Shown here: positions 10,165 to 20,764 of the stretch, piece after piece
Position numbering within the stretch: the stretch's first letter is position 1
Layout of the letters: the number at the start of each line of letters is the position of its first letter
Assembly (NCBI GenBank): GCA_035578905.1
Contig: JAQJVL010000157.1
Coordinates: 1,550,001 to 1,614,000 of the forward strand
Origin: Stictocephala bisonia
Lineage: Eukaryota > Arthropoda > Insecta > Hemiptera > Membracidae
Direction: 5' to 3'
Length of the DNA: 64,000 bases
Program-made: the position numbers and the translations under genes
Notes under the pieces: generated by a model
Told to the model about the DNA's origin: nothing
The model's database searches: none
The model's input: the letters and a program-made list of their open reading frames with translations, nothing else

Positions 10165-12448
10165 AGAACTTAACCTAATCAGAAGAAGAGACTTTGCAAC
10201 TTTTATTTGAGACTCACTTTCCGGGATCCGTCGAGGAACCAGCGGCGACCCCCCCCCCCCCACTTTGGTGAGGCGGGCTTGCACCGGGGTCTCGCACGGG
10301 GACTGCAGTGAGGCAAAGAAGGTTGTCACAGAGCAAAGGATTAAGTGGGCAGTTGAGTGCTTCGCCCCCTTCAAGAGTGCTGGGCCGGATGGCATCCTGC
10401 CTGTGCCCTTGCAGAGGGGCCTGGAGTCGCTCCTACCCCACTTTGAACCACAATATGAAGGGCTTCCCTGGCCTTGGGTTTTATCCCAACAACAATGTCT
10501 CCCTGCAGTCTATGATCGCTGCTGTCGTTAGGACGGGCGTCAAGGACATTATTGCCAGATGGATTGAAGCCTACCTATGCAGCAGATTGGTTAAGGCAAC
10601 ACTGAACGAAGCGTCTGTTCAGGTTGTAGTCGGAAGCGGCTGCCCCCAAGGGGGTGTCCTTTCCCCTCTCCTGTGGTCCCTGGTGGTTGATGACCTACTA
10701 AGGGCGCTGAACGGGATGGGGGTATATGCTCAGGCATACATGGACGATGTGTGTATACTGGGCGTTAGTAAGTTTGCTAGTACGGTGTCGGACATCGTCC
10801 AGGCTGCCTTGAGATACCTAGAAAGGTAGTGTAGGGACAAGGGGCTCTCTGTTAATCCTAACAAGACAGAACTTGTACTTTTCACTAGGAAGAAGAGGCT
10901 GGATGGCCTATACATGCCCACTATGGGAAATAAGGAGCTAAGAGCTACAGGGTCGGTTAAGTATCTGGGGGTTATCCTGGACGCTAAACTGAACTGGCTC
11001 AAGCACCTTCAGGAGAAAACCAGGAAGTTCAGAATGGCTTTTTGGGCTTGTCGGAGGGCCATTGGGACAACGTGGGGTCTTAAACCAAAGATGGTTTACT
11101 GGCTATACACGAGTTTACTTCGGCCCTCCTTATGTTATGCGGCAGTTGTCTGGTGGCCGGCCATGGCACTGAACAGTGCTAGGCTAACATTAGACAGATG
11201 TCAGAGAATGGCGTGCCTGGGAATTACAGGCGCAATTAGAACAACCCGATTGGCGGCGATGGAGGTCCTCACTGGGCTCCGCCCAATGGACCTGTTTGTA
11301 AAAGGGGAAGCTTATAAAGCGGCCCTTAGAATAAGGACGACTGGTAGTTGGTTGCCTGGCCAACTAGGACTCCATGGGGAAGTACTATCTAGGGACATTG
11401 GTCTGGACCCATTGCTTTCGATGGGAACAAACTCAATGACACCTAGGTACAGAATTGACAGGCAGGTCAGGGCCTTCCTTCCAAGCAGAGATAAGTGGAT
11501 AGGGAGTACCGAGCCTGCACAAGTCAAAGGAAGCGTCTGGTATACAGACGGCTCACTTACAGAAGGAGGCGCGGGTGCTGGGGTATACGGGAGGGGAGCA
11601 CGGAAAGTTCTGTCTGTACCTCTGGGGGCCCATGCTACCATCTTTCAGGCGGAGGTAATGGCTATCATGACAGCCACACAAGAAGAAATGCGTCTAGGTG
11701 GCTTCGGAGGAGTAGTTTTAATCTGCTCGGACAGCCAGGCGCCGATCATGGCACCACGTACCAAACTCTAAGTTGGTATGGGAGTGCCAGGGGATCCTGG
11801 AGACTCTTTGCCAGCGTAAACAGGTGAGATTCATATGGGTGAATGGATGGGTGATGGAAATGAGAGAGCCGATGCACTGGCTAGGAGAGGGGCAAAGTGC
11901 CCTCTGCTGGGGCCGGAGCCGGCTCTTGGTATTCCTTTTCAAAAGGTAAAAAGAAGAATTGACAGGTGGACCTCTGAGGAACACGATGGCAGATGGAGGA
12001 CCGAGTCCGGGCTCAGGCAGTCTCGTGCACTTATCCAAGGACCGGATTGCAGGTACAGCAGAGATCTGCTGAGCTGTAACCGGGCCAAGGTGAGGGTGAT
12101 TACGGGAATGCTGACCGGACATAATCTTCTTCACAGACATATGAAGATAATGGGCCTAACAGAAGACTCCACATGTAGGTTTTGTGAGGAGGATGAGGAG
12201 AGCTCCATACACATCCTTTGTCATTGTGGAGCTCTCTCATCTCTTAGGCATAGGACTCTGGGCGCCGCTTTTCTGGAACCAGAGGATATTAGAAGGGCTA
12301 CACTCGGGGAGATCATGTCCTTCATAAGGGGGACTGGTCTCTTGTGACACTGTCGTCAGGCTCGGGGCGCAAAGGGCCATGGAGTCTAGGCGCGGTGGGC
12401 TTGGTGACAAGACCACAACCCGGTGTATCTAATCTAATCTAATCTAAC
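10165..12448 (+). mobile_element. R1/I-like non-LTR retrotransposon with RNase H, internally deleted
   Basis: The copy is GC-rich against an AT-rich background. Frames in order: LLFETHFPGSVEEP and IKWAVECFAPFKSAGPDGI (RT block 0/1) at about 10165-10400. There is then a jump to NVSLQSMIAAVVRTGVKDII (10495-10550), so RT blocks 1-3 are deleted. GCPQGGVLSPLLWSLVVDDL follows (10640-10700), then the catalytic AYMDDV (10735) and VKYLGVILDAKLNW (10957). RNase H reads VWYTDGSLTEGGAGAGVYG (11537), FQAEVMAI (11644), CSDSQAP (11722) and GNERADALARRGA (11857). A zinc-finger-like CRFC..HILCHC ends the ORF at 12347. Frame breaks at about 10480, a stop at 10827, and shifts at 11770-11850. The 3' end carries a (TAATC)n tail at 12427-12448. 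The 5' end is truncated and no endonuclease is seen. Confidence 0.88.
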
Positions 12449-12618
12449 TTAAGTCCATTGTTTTATCACTTGAATACTAGTCATGTAAAGTAGTTTTAAC
12501 TGACTCTTCTCATGCAATATTACAATTGTTAAATGACGAATAAAGAATTTGATTTGAACCTGTAAGTAAGATCTGAATCTGTGCTGGCGGGCTGCTTCTG
12601 TGGTACTGTAAGTAGTAG
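12449..12618. other. Short spacer, no supported feature
   Basis: AT-rich spacer between the R1-like LINE tail and the repeat B copy. AATAAAGAATTTGATTTGAACC near 12540 resembles a LINE 3' terminus but stands alone. Confidence 0.3.
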
Positions 12619-12880
12619 TACAGTTTGCCCAGCCTAAAGGTGCGTGTGAACGTAAGAAGAGGTTAATAGAAGCGTTTGAATGTGGGGGTACTTTCTTTAA
12701 AAAATTATACTGATCAGGTGATTAAAAACGAGAAACTATTAGGTACCGGTGTAATAGAAATGCATTGGTAACTAATCGTTTTGTATCAATTCTACTTGAT
12801 AATATAACCAGTCTTTTTAATTTATTGCAACTAATTATTAATGTTTCTGAATTGACTGTGTAGCAAGTTATTTTTGTCAA
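12619..12880 (+). repeat. Dispersed repeat B, copy 1
   Basis: About 260 bp match the reverse complement of 60785-61040. Shared blocks include CAGCCTAAAGGTGCGTGTGA, GGTTAATAGAAGC, GATCAGGTGAT/GATTAGGTGAT and AGTCTTTTTAATTTATTGCA / AGTCTTTTTAATTTGTTGCA. CAACTAATTATTA is shared as well. No protein frame and no terminal repeat were found, so the class is unknown. Confidence 0.8.
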
Positions 12881-13756
12881 TGCGTTGCGGTGTAATTGCG
12901 CCTCCCTTGTCCCGCCCAAAAGAAACATTGTTATAACATATACCTGATTAGTTACTGCAATATTTTTGGTATCTATGGAAACTACATTAGATACTGAAAG
13001 CATCCATATGTATCATTCATCAATTGTTCGGTGTAGGATATTTTATACGGCTTTGTAAAAATTGCCTACAGCCAGTCCCGCAATATTGCCTAATTGCTTT
13101 ATTTGGTTGGGAATCTCGCTACTGTACGAAATTAGTTATTATTATTACTAATTAGCCTACTAAAGTAGGCTTTCACGGAATGTATTTATGTAATAGAGCA
13201 TGCTTTTAGCTAAATTTTAGTATGTAAATGAATTAAGTAATATTTATAAAACTTGTAAGGTTTTTTTTTAAATTTTTTCATTACCTCGGTAGTAAAGTTT
13301 TAGGTTTCTGTATTGGTTGCAGTTTTAAATTTCTAGTACATTTATTTATGCCTATATTACATATAATGCATATATTTTTTGAAAGTAGATTAAATGTAGG
13401 ATATTTAAGCTATCTCATATTTCTTACTTTATTATCAAAACATTGTTTCTATCGGATACCCCTCCCTTTTTTGCGAGTAAAAAAAAAATTGTTCTCAAAT
13501 GTTACTGTGAAAAACACTTTTTTAATAATAACTTTTTTGTTATGTTTTATTCATTGTATATGATAGCCTACATTCTTGTGAACAGATCGATACCAAACAT
13601 AAGTATTTTTTATATATGTTTAGGCCTAAAAGACATTTCTAATAAACAATGTTAACGGTTAACTAATAGTAAAAAATTTTTTTTCAAAAAAACTTCATTC
13701 GCTAGTTGACATAGGCCTACTAATAAAATTGGTTCTTGGTTCCCGGTTCTGAGTAC
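12881..13756. other. AT-rich DNA with a short SINE-tail relic
   Basis: Nothing coding. At about 13683-13725 is AACTTCATTCGCTAGTTGAC..TAGGCCTAC, which matches the 3' body of the SINE at 13938-14095. It is therefore probably a fragment of another copy. Confidence 0.4.
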
Positions 13757-13825
13757 TTTTAGAATATTTTTCAGACATCTATTTTATTTATTTATTTTTA
13801 TTTTTAGAATATTTTTCAGACATCT
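13757..13825. repeat. 24-bp direct duplication, 45-bp period
   Basis: TTTTAGAATATTTTTCAGAC + ATCT occurs at 13757-13780 and again, identical, at 13802-13825. A 21-bp AT-rich (TTTAT)-like segment separates them. This is either a tandem duplication or a short insertion flanked by a duplicated target. Confidence 0.85.
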
Positions 13826-13937
13826 AATAACTTTACGCCATGAATCAACAAGTAATGTGGATTCAGTCAATAAAAACAGTGTATAGTATTTTGGGGATTT
13901 CCCAATATGAAGAAAAATACACCCTATGAATCTATAA

Positions 13938-14095
13938 ACTGATAATTTTTTTTAAACTTCACTCGCCAGTTGACATGGGCCTACAGGCCTGTGCGTCAAC
14001 TTTATTCAACGAGTGAAGTACCGACCGATGGCTAGTGGGGATTCGAACCTTGGCCCTTGCCCTCCGAAGTCCGAAGCCAACTCTATTAACTCTAT
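13938..14095 (-). repeat. tRNA-derived SINE copy 2, with hairpin body
   Basis: On the minus strand the segment begins with GAGTTGGCTTCGGACTTCGG and carries a perfect B-box, GGTTCGAATCC. The non-tRNA body contains CGAGTGAAG and CTTCACTCG arms (9 bp), with nested GTTGAC/GTCAAC arms, which form a hairpin, and it ends in an A-rich tail near 13938. It is a different SINE from that at 6245 because the heads do not match. Confidence 0.65.
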
Positions 14096-14704
14096 TTATT
14101 AGTAATTGTATTAATAAATAGAGTGAAATTAATACATTTACTATTTATTTTAATAATCTCAATTAAATAGATAAATAATATAGGGTTTTGATATTTTAAA
14201 AATTTATGGAAAATATCTTTGTAAGATTTGTTTGATTATAACATAATACTATCAAACAATAAATGAAACTATTGTAAGTTGTGAGAACAGTTAGTACAGT
14301 CGAATCTGCATGCACGGTTAGGGTGGGTGGGCTATCTGTAGTGAAGTGGTAGTAACCTAGATTGAATTTGGATTGTATGGGAAATCTTGAGAACAGAGAG
14401 AAACTCAAACTGTAGAACTCAGCATTTGATCATGAGCTTTGATCAAATAGGTAATGTATATTACTTATGTAGGTAATGTATAAAATATTATGTCATGTAC
14501 CTGTGGACCATAAATTTTTTAAATTCGTCAGGTGACTAGAACGTCTATTCTCGGTTCTGTCAGATCTTGACAAAAAACCAGGACCAAGGGTTCTTCGTTC
14601 AGGATCCAGAAACAAAAAGGAGAAAATAAGCTCTCATATCAGGAATGTTTCATGAAAATGATCAACATTAGTAGCTGGCCAGAAAATAAACAAAATATAT
14701 TTTT
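14096..14704. other. AT-rich DNA, no supported feature
   Basis: A small inverted repeat of AATAAATAGAG-type words surrounds 14085-14125. Otherwise nothing is recognised. Confidence 0.4.
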
Positions 14705-14905
14705 TATCTCAGAAAATACCTGCCCATAAAGTATGAACCCACCCAGTCCACCTGCCCTTCCATACATGTACATTGGTATTGACCCACCCGCCCTCCCATA
14801 CACGTACGGTGGTACTCACCCTCCCATTCACGTATGGTGGTATTGACCAATCTGCCCACCCAGACATGTACGGTGGTGATGGCCCACCCTCATGCCCATA
14901 CACAG
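14705..14905. repeat. Minisatellite array, about 35-45-bp units
   Basis: Degenerate units of the form CCCACCC..CCCATACACGTACGGTGGTATTGA repeat about five times. Each unit carries a C-rich half and a CATACA[TC]GTA[CT] core. The same unit family forms a second array at 62945-63145. Open frames across it (Pro/His/Thr-rich) reflect the unit composition and are not genes. Confidence 0.85.
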
Positions 14906-15596
14906 GGGGGGATTGGATTTATTGGAAAGTGGTACTTTCCAATAAACCATACCACTTATCAGAGATTGTATCTAGGGTTAAGGGTCAAGAAATAAAAAGA
15001 TAAATTGATTTTAAACACAAACAACTTTTTTAAGTTAAGTGAAAAACGTTTCTAAATCAACACCCATTTAAACACAAATACCTCCAACTTATGAAATTTC
15101 AACAAACTAAAATGAATGAAAATGCAAAAAAGGCCTAGGCTAGGTTTTATTTTAACTCTCAATACCACACTAAATGTGCTGAACAACTGGCTCTTTGCAT
15201 TTTTTCATAGCATGTAGCAGTGGTATCAGCTGTTGTGATTATAAGTTTAATGTTATTTTATTTTTGTTAACGTGAATAGTATAAACATCAGTACTTACAT
15301 TTATATAGATGTTACTTTTATATGAATTTAAAGCTCTTTCTTTACTGTCATATGTTATTTTATGGTCGAAAATGTATTTGTAGAGCATCCTGTTCCCTTC
15401 AGGGTGAAATGAAAAATTTGTGGATAACTACAAATAGAGGCATATGTTTTTGACATCCTCAAACATTAATAATGGTTAAGTTCTGAGGGAGGAGTTGTTT
15501 TAACAAAATAATAGCTTCAGGCATCATATATTAGGAGGATATATACAGGGTTGGGCAAAAGTTTGGAATATATTTATTAATTTTAAAACTATTTAA
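14906..15596. other. AT-rich DNA; possible mariner-type end at 15545
   Basis: TATACAGGGTTGGGCAAAAG at about 15541-15560 has the look of a Tc1/mariner terminus (TA + CAGGG). No matching inverted end was located. The TTAA MITE that follows inserted about 40 bp inside this putative end. Confidence 0.35.
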
Positions 15597-16223
15597 CACT
15601 TTGAAGCCTAAGCCCGAAGATAGATCGGGCGACGCAAACTGGCGTACTCGCCGACGCCCGAGAATAGCTCGGGCGCCCATATCTAATTCATTATATCTTT
15701 ATTATCGGCATATAATCAGGTTTAGGTCATCTGAATATGTCTTTTAGTTATCTGTTATTATATTTTATCGGTCTATTAATTTTTTTTATCTACATCTAGT
15801 CTTGGATAAATAATTATCGTAACAGCTGACGTTACGATAAACAGCTGATATAACGATTGTTTATGTTGTTATATTTTGCTATTATATTTATTATATTTAG
15901 CTTGTATTATTATATTATTTATATTTAGCTCATATTATAGTTAGCTTATGTTATTATATTTTATATTATTATATGTTATTATATGTAGCTATTTTTTGTT
16001 TTACATATTTTTGTACTTATTTGTAGCTTCTGTAAAAAATAAAAAAATGTACAACACCTAAAGTTTTGTCCATCATTGAAAAGAGAATTTTCTCCCCTTT
16101 ACAAAGATATATAATATAACCTTTTTATGAAATTTATAAGGCATTTACAATTTTTTTAATGTGAACATAAAACCCCCAGGATTCCATGCCAAACGGAGTA
16201 TTAAGAGCCCAGGCTTCAAAGTG
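15597..16223. mobile_element. TTAA-flanked piggyBac-type MITE, 627 bp
   Basis: TTAA at 15593-15596 and 16224-16227 flank inverted ends that are identical over CACTTTGAAGCCT and then largely similar. TTAA duplication is specific to the piggyBac superfamily. The left part has CpG-rich CCCGA..TCGGGCG blocks, and the interior has no transposase. Confidence 0.88.
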
Positions 16224-17350
16224 TTAAAGAAATGTAGTCAAACTTTGCAGTTTTATACATGTCCCTATACCAAACATCTAGACACATTACACCCGTTTTT
16301 CGTATATACAGGGGATGGCCCATGAAGGAAGTCTTAAAAATTTTAAATGTAAGCCCTTGACTTCTACCTCATTTTATGATGTTTTTTTAGTATAATACAA
16401 AAGTGCAAACCTGAGGTCAAAAGGATGCCCAGTCAGAAAATACGGCGATTCAACGAATTTAATGTCGTAATACTAATTCTTCTAAGTTATACGGCCATTT
16501 AATTAACAGTTTGAGGTCCCTGTTGTTGAGTATGTTGTTGATTGTTAACAAATGTAAAGAAAGACCGTGCTATAAAAATGGCTATGTTATTTAAAAAAAA
16601 AATTATAAAACCCTTTTGACAGCAGGTTTGCTCTAAAAATTTTTTATTTCGTATTAAAAGTTTTAAAATTAATATATATATTTCATACTTCTGTATAACC
16701 TTGTATATATAAATTTACTGTGTATAAAAGAATGAATCAATTCTTGTGTCTGTATAGTGAAGCTTCACTAACACGACAGTAATCTAGCTGACTTTAGATT
16801 ATGTGTAAAATACATTGAAGGAACATCATGTTATTTGAAATAAGGATCATCTGCAATGGATACTTTATTCCTCCAGCGACTCCATGATGAAGCAGTCAGG
16901 TGCTGAATTAAGAAAACAATCTTCAATTAAACCATTTTTTTAGCACATTTAGCTCTTGGTATTTGAGATTTCTTTGTATATACAATAACTGTATACATTT
17001 AGATAGTAAATTTTTTATGTAAATTCAAGTCTATCATGAGTTCATTATCTGAAATTTGTTAAAACTGTCAATGTTTTGTATCACAACCAGTTCACAAAGT
17101 GTAGAGTTGGTGAGTTTTTACTGTAATTTATTATGTATTTATTGCTTATGCTTACAAAACAGTGTAATTTCCCCTCCTGTCTTCTTTTGTATGATAATAT
17201 CATAAAATTTTTATTCCTTTTAAAAATTACTGAGAATTTATTTTTAGTGGGTTACATCTATTTATCATTTAAATTCTTGATAGTATGAAATAATTTTAAC
17301 TTATTATAAATCAAATAAACAGATCTAATGTAAAATTGTATCTTTTTCAG
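16224..17350. other. AT-rich DNA upstream of the first visible warts exon
   Basis: TATATACAGGGGATGGCCCA at about 16309 again resembles a mariner end without a partner. The last bases before 17351 are a polypyrimidine tract ending TTTTTCAG, so this is intron sequence and a 5' UTR exon must lie further upstream, not identified. Confidence 0.5.
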
Positions 17351-17756
17351 AAATACAAAATTATATGGTAGGAGATGTAACATCAAAATACTAAGAAGTC
17401 AAAGTGAGTGGATAAGATTCGTGAATGAGGGTGAGGGTGGATGAAGGCCTAGTATGGGCCAACAGCCTGGCACAACTATGAACCCCGCTGTCTCGGGCAA
17501 GTCTTCTACCCGCTCCTCGGGCTACCATCAGAAGGCCCTTGCGGAGATCAGAAACTCACTTTTGCCATTTGCTAATCAAGGGAGTGACAACAACGGAGTT
17601 GGATCAAGTGCAGCCAGTACTATATCTACACTCTCAACTACCAGTGGTGTGAGTTCTGCATCTGGTCTCAGTTCTGCATCCAACGGGGTTGACAAAGAAA
17701 TTGGTGCTCTTGTCCGTCAGGCTCATGCTCAACTTGTAGCCATGGGGTATTCAGAG
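17351..17756 (+). CDS. wts: warts/LATS kinase, first coding exon (5' UTR + start codon; N-terminal motif and first half of UBA)
   Basis: Warts/LATS is the AGC-family Ser/Thr kinase of the Hippo pathway that phosphorylates Yorkie/YAP. The exon follows a TTTTTCAG acceptor. Its first 103 bases are 5' UTR, and the ATG at 17454 is preceded by an in-frame TGA four codons upstream, which supports this start. The 101 codons contain YHQKALAEIRNSLLPFAN, the N-terminal block conserved in animal LATS, then a Ser-rich linker. DKEIGALVRQAHAQLVAMGY follows, the first helix and MGY loop of the UBA domain. The exon ends on a complete codon (GAG) at the donor GTAAGC (17757), phase 0. No lesions are seen. Confidence 0.9.
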
Positions 17757-18282
17757 GTAAGCCTAACTACACCCTTGCAAATAGATATCTCATGTATTAA
17801 GAATATTTGTGCCAGTAATTTGGTTACTTACTACAGCTGGTTTAAACTGATACATCTACATAGGACTAAACTAGCACTCCAATACTGTATTCCAAAACAT
17901 AAGTCGGATCCTAACCATTCTATTGTTCTGCGATCTTTTTCAACAATAATTTACAACTGTGTTGATAAATCAATGTTATCAAACGACTGTAAAATTTGTA
18001 ACATATAACTATAACTGTATTATTATTAATAACTGAATATTACTTTTACAGTGTATTTCACAAGTGATCATTGCTCAGCTTACACTAACTCTGTCAGCTG
18101 TTACTTGTCGTTATTGGTATTTTTATCAGTCGTGAATGTCTTAAAGTATTTTTTATTTATTATTAACATTATTATCTAGTTGTTTTAGGCTAGTTATGAG
18201 TTAAATTTAGTGTTTAAATATGTATCTACAATGTTTCAATTTGTGAAAAAATATTGTATTTGCAATATAGGCTATGTATGTA
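17757..18282. other. Start of intron 1
   Basis: The donor GTAAGC is followed by a frame that stays open to 18008 only by chance. AT-rich, no supported feature. Confidence 0.5.
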
Positions 18283-19087
18283 CAGTAGAAACCCTATTTA
18301 CCGTCAGAGGTCGGGACCGCAGCCGGATTGGAAAATAGACAGATTATAGAGAATTCACCCAAACACTTATATTGCTGGAATCTTATTATTAGTGCTTATG
18401 CACGTTAAATTTAAATGCTGTATAGTACATATTGATTAACAAAATGAGAATGAAAAGGTTAGAAAAAAAACATGTTACAGAATGTATATACTGCAGGTCA
18501 CAACTACCCTTTTATTACACTAGGCCTAGTTTTAATGTAAACCATAAGCTTGTACATTATGTAATAAGCAGAAAAATTAATTATCAACATTATTAAAATT
18601 AAACTGCAATACAGAGTAACATATTAAAGCCTAGTTCTCACGGCTAGTGTTTTCGCAACACAGGCCCGACGTCGGGTAGTGTGTTGCCACGACTCGCCTG
18701 TGTATCATCAGACAGGACCTTTCCAAATCGTGACCTGTGCAGGCATCGCGGCTTAGAACTTCATCTTCAACAACATGCCTTTGTAGTGCCACCTCTTTCC
18801 CCATGTTGTACGAGACATGTTTAGGCTGCCCCAGAAGGCCTGTCCGTACGTCAGGTGTACTCAGGCGAGTTGTTCCAACGACCAGTTATCTGTTTGACGG
18901 CATATGAGGCCTTACGGATGACAGGCCATTGGAACTAGGCTTATTGTGGGCTAGACGGAGGGGGAATTGTCGTCTTCTAGACAGATAAGTCATACGGCAA
19001 CTGTCATATCGTGGCGCAATGAACCCAGACACTGACGGATAACACAACCTGGCGGAAAATAGGGTGACGGACAATAGGGTTTCACTG
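18283..19087. mobile_element. pogo-type MITE, 805 bp, with a possible nested MITE
   Basis: TA dinucleotides (18281-18282, 19088-19089) flank CAGTAGAAACCCTATTTACC on the left and, reverse-complemented, CAGTGAAACCCTATTGTCCG on the right. CAGTAGAA(A)CC is the pogo/Tigger-type terminus. No transposase is present. Inside, AAGCCTAGTT (about 18627) and its inverse AACTAGGCTT (about 18933-18942) with ATT on both outer sides could bound a second, Harbinger-like MITE of about 320 bp that is markedly more GC-rich. That inner call is weaker. Confidence 0.8.
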
Positions 19088-19089
19088 TA

Positions 19090-19281
19090 TTTAGGTTCAA
19101 TGTAAGATAAATTAAACAGATTTAGTACTTTATTATTTATTTTATTTTAATTTATTTATAAGACTCCCATCGTCAAGATTTAGGCAAATATGGATTTCTA
19201 ATGAGTGTAATTGAGCAAATGTAGTCATTCCTTATAGTTTTCTAATTAGCATAATACGTGTTGGTACATATACAGTATAAA
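19090..19281. other. Intron spacer
   Basis: AT-rich, with TTTATTTTATTTTAATTTAT at 19130-19155. No feature supported. Confidence 0.4.
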
Positions 19282-19539
19282 TAAATGTCACACAACACAA
19301 ATTTATTATAATATAAGCACAAAATGCACAAATATATTACAATACAAGTACGAAATGCACAAATATTATGGTGATCGATTTCGGTGAACCACATTCACCT
19401 TCCTCAGACCAGAGGGAGGAAGGTGATCGTGGTTCACTGATATCGATCACCATAATAATTGTGCATTTTGTACTTGTATTGTAATAAATTCGTGCATTTT
19501 GTGCTTATATTGTAATAAATTTGTATTGTGTGACGTTTA
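19282..19539. repeat. Long near-perfect palindrome (about 122-bp arms)
   Basis: The left arm (TAAATGTCACACAACACAAA...) and the reverse complement of the right arm (TAAACGTCACACAATACAAA...) match over about 122 bp at roughly 90% identity. They meet around 19405-19416 with a loop of about 10 nt. Each arm also holds two tandem units of the type ATTGTAATAAAT..GTGCATTTTGT. The centre has GGTGATCGATTTCGGTGAAC and its mirrored copy. No open frame. A fold-back or tail-to-tail retroelement end is possible. Confidence 0.9.
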
Positions 19540-20272
19540 CTTCCAGTGACTACGTTACTGGAACTATTCCTTAGAAAGTGTAATTAATTAATAGCCCAAT
19601 GACAAATGAACAGCCAAAACTAAATTTGCATTGGTTCTTATTTTTTAACCAATTGGCCTACCTATTAATCCTTAGCACTCAGAAGTTGATTTCTAAAAGC
19701 GTCATGTAAGGTCGGCTGTCCACTTTGTGGACTACACCTTTTGCAAAGTGGCTGGTAAATAAAATACAACCTGCCATCTGCACAGAGCACTCCTGTTCAC
19801 AGGTAGTGTGTGTCATAAATTACTTCTGGTGCTCGGTTGTCCACTCTAAGAGTGGACAAGTAAACTGCTTTGTTTGGATCTATACTGAAAATATTTGGTT
19901 TATCGTAGGCTCATGATAACAGTTGTACTCTATCAAGGAGCGATGTCAGGATTACGTTCTCCACATATTGTTTACTAGAAATGCTTATCATGAACTCTTC
20001 TTATCACTTGTCAAACTGACAGCATTGTTGCTAGTCTCAGTCGTGGTTTGCATTTCAGTTTATAAGAAACAGTTGAGTTGTATTACAGTGCTTGTGCTCT
20101 GATTTCATTTTGGGGAAGATTAAAAAAATGTCTGATTAATATGTTTTAGTCCTTTACTGGTATATAAATGATAACCAATTTGATCAGGATTGTCCTTGTC
20201 TGTAATTGTGAATATGAATATTATTGGTCTTCTCCAGATTTTCACAGGTCATTCTTCTTATCAAGGTTTTAG
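19540..20272. other. Intron spacer with dispersed repeat D fragment
   Basis: Bases 19558-19604 match repeat D (see 8525-8640). Around 19710-19860 are GTCCACTTTGTGGAC and GTCCACTCTAAGAGTGGAC palindromic words. No coding feature is supported. Confidence 0.4.
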
Positions 20273-20764
20273 TTAACACGTTAACTGCCACTATATAAGC
20301 TTTGTGGTATATCCTGCAGTGCCAAATTTTTGTTGCATTCCTTATGTATAATCCTGTTTTTGCGTGATAGTAAGCTGTAGTAAAGACGATTCCATGCAAA
20401 TATTTCTTTGGGGGAAGAGAGGGTAATAGTGGACCGATCGGGTCGGTAGTAATTTTTTCCAACGTTGTGAGGTTGAAAAATAATGTTGCCGACCCAATCG
20501 GACCGACAAGGATGTTATTGAGTAAATGGGGAATTTTACTATTCCTGGTTGGTAGCACTGCTAAAGAAACTCTGGCTGTCAGTTTTGGTTGAGCACGAAG
20601 TGGTTCCCGCCTTTTTTTCCCGCAGAAGGGTTTCCCGCCTACACCCATCTCAGTAGTGCTGTTCTGTAGGCTGTGTGATGCGTTTGGTTGCATACGAATG
20701 TGAAGCTTTATTTCTTATGTGAATAATTCAGTTATATATATTTTGTTAAGGTTAACCTATTACA

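Noticed and set aside
14705..14905. CRISPR-like array
   Set aside because: Units are degenerate and contiguous without unique spacers, in a eukaryotic intronic setting; it is a minisatellite.
16309..16335. Mariner terminus (TATATACAGGGGATGG)
   Set aside because: No inverted partner and no transposase nearby; kept only as a note in the spacer entry.
20184..20693. 169-codon minus-strand open frame
   Set aside because: It lies across the left terminal region of the piggyBac element, spans its TIR, and has no family resemblance; chance frame.
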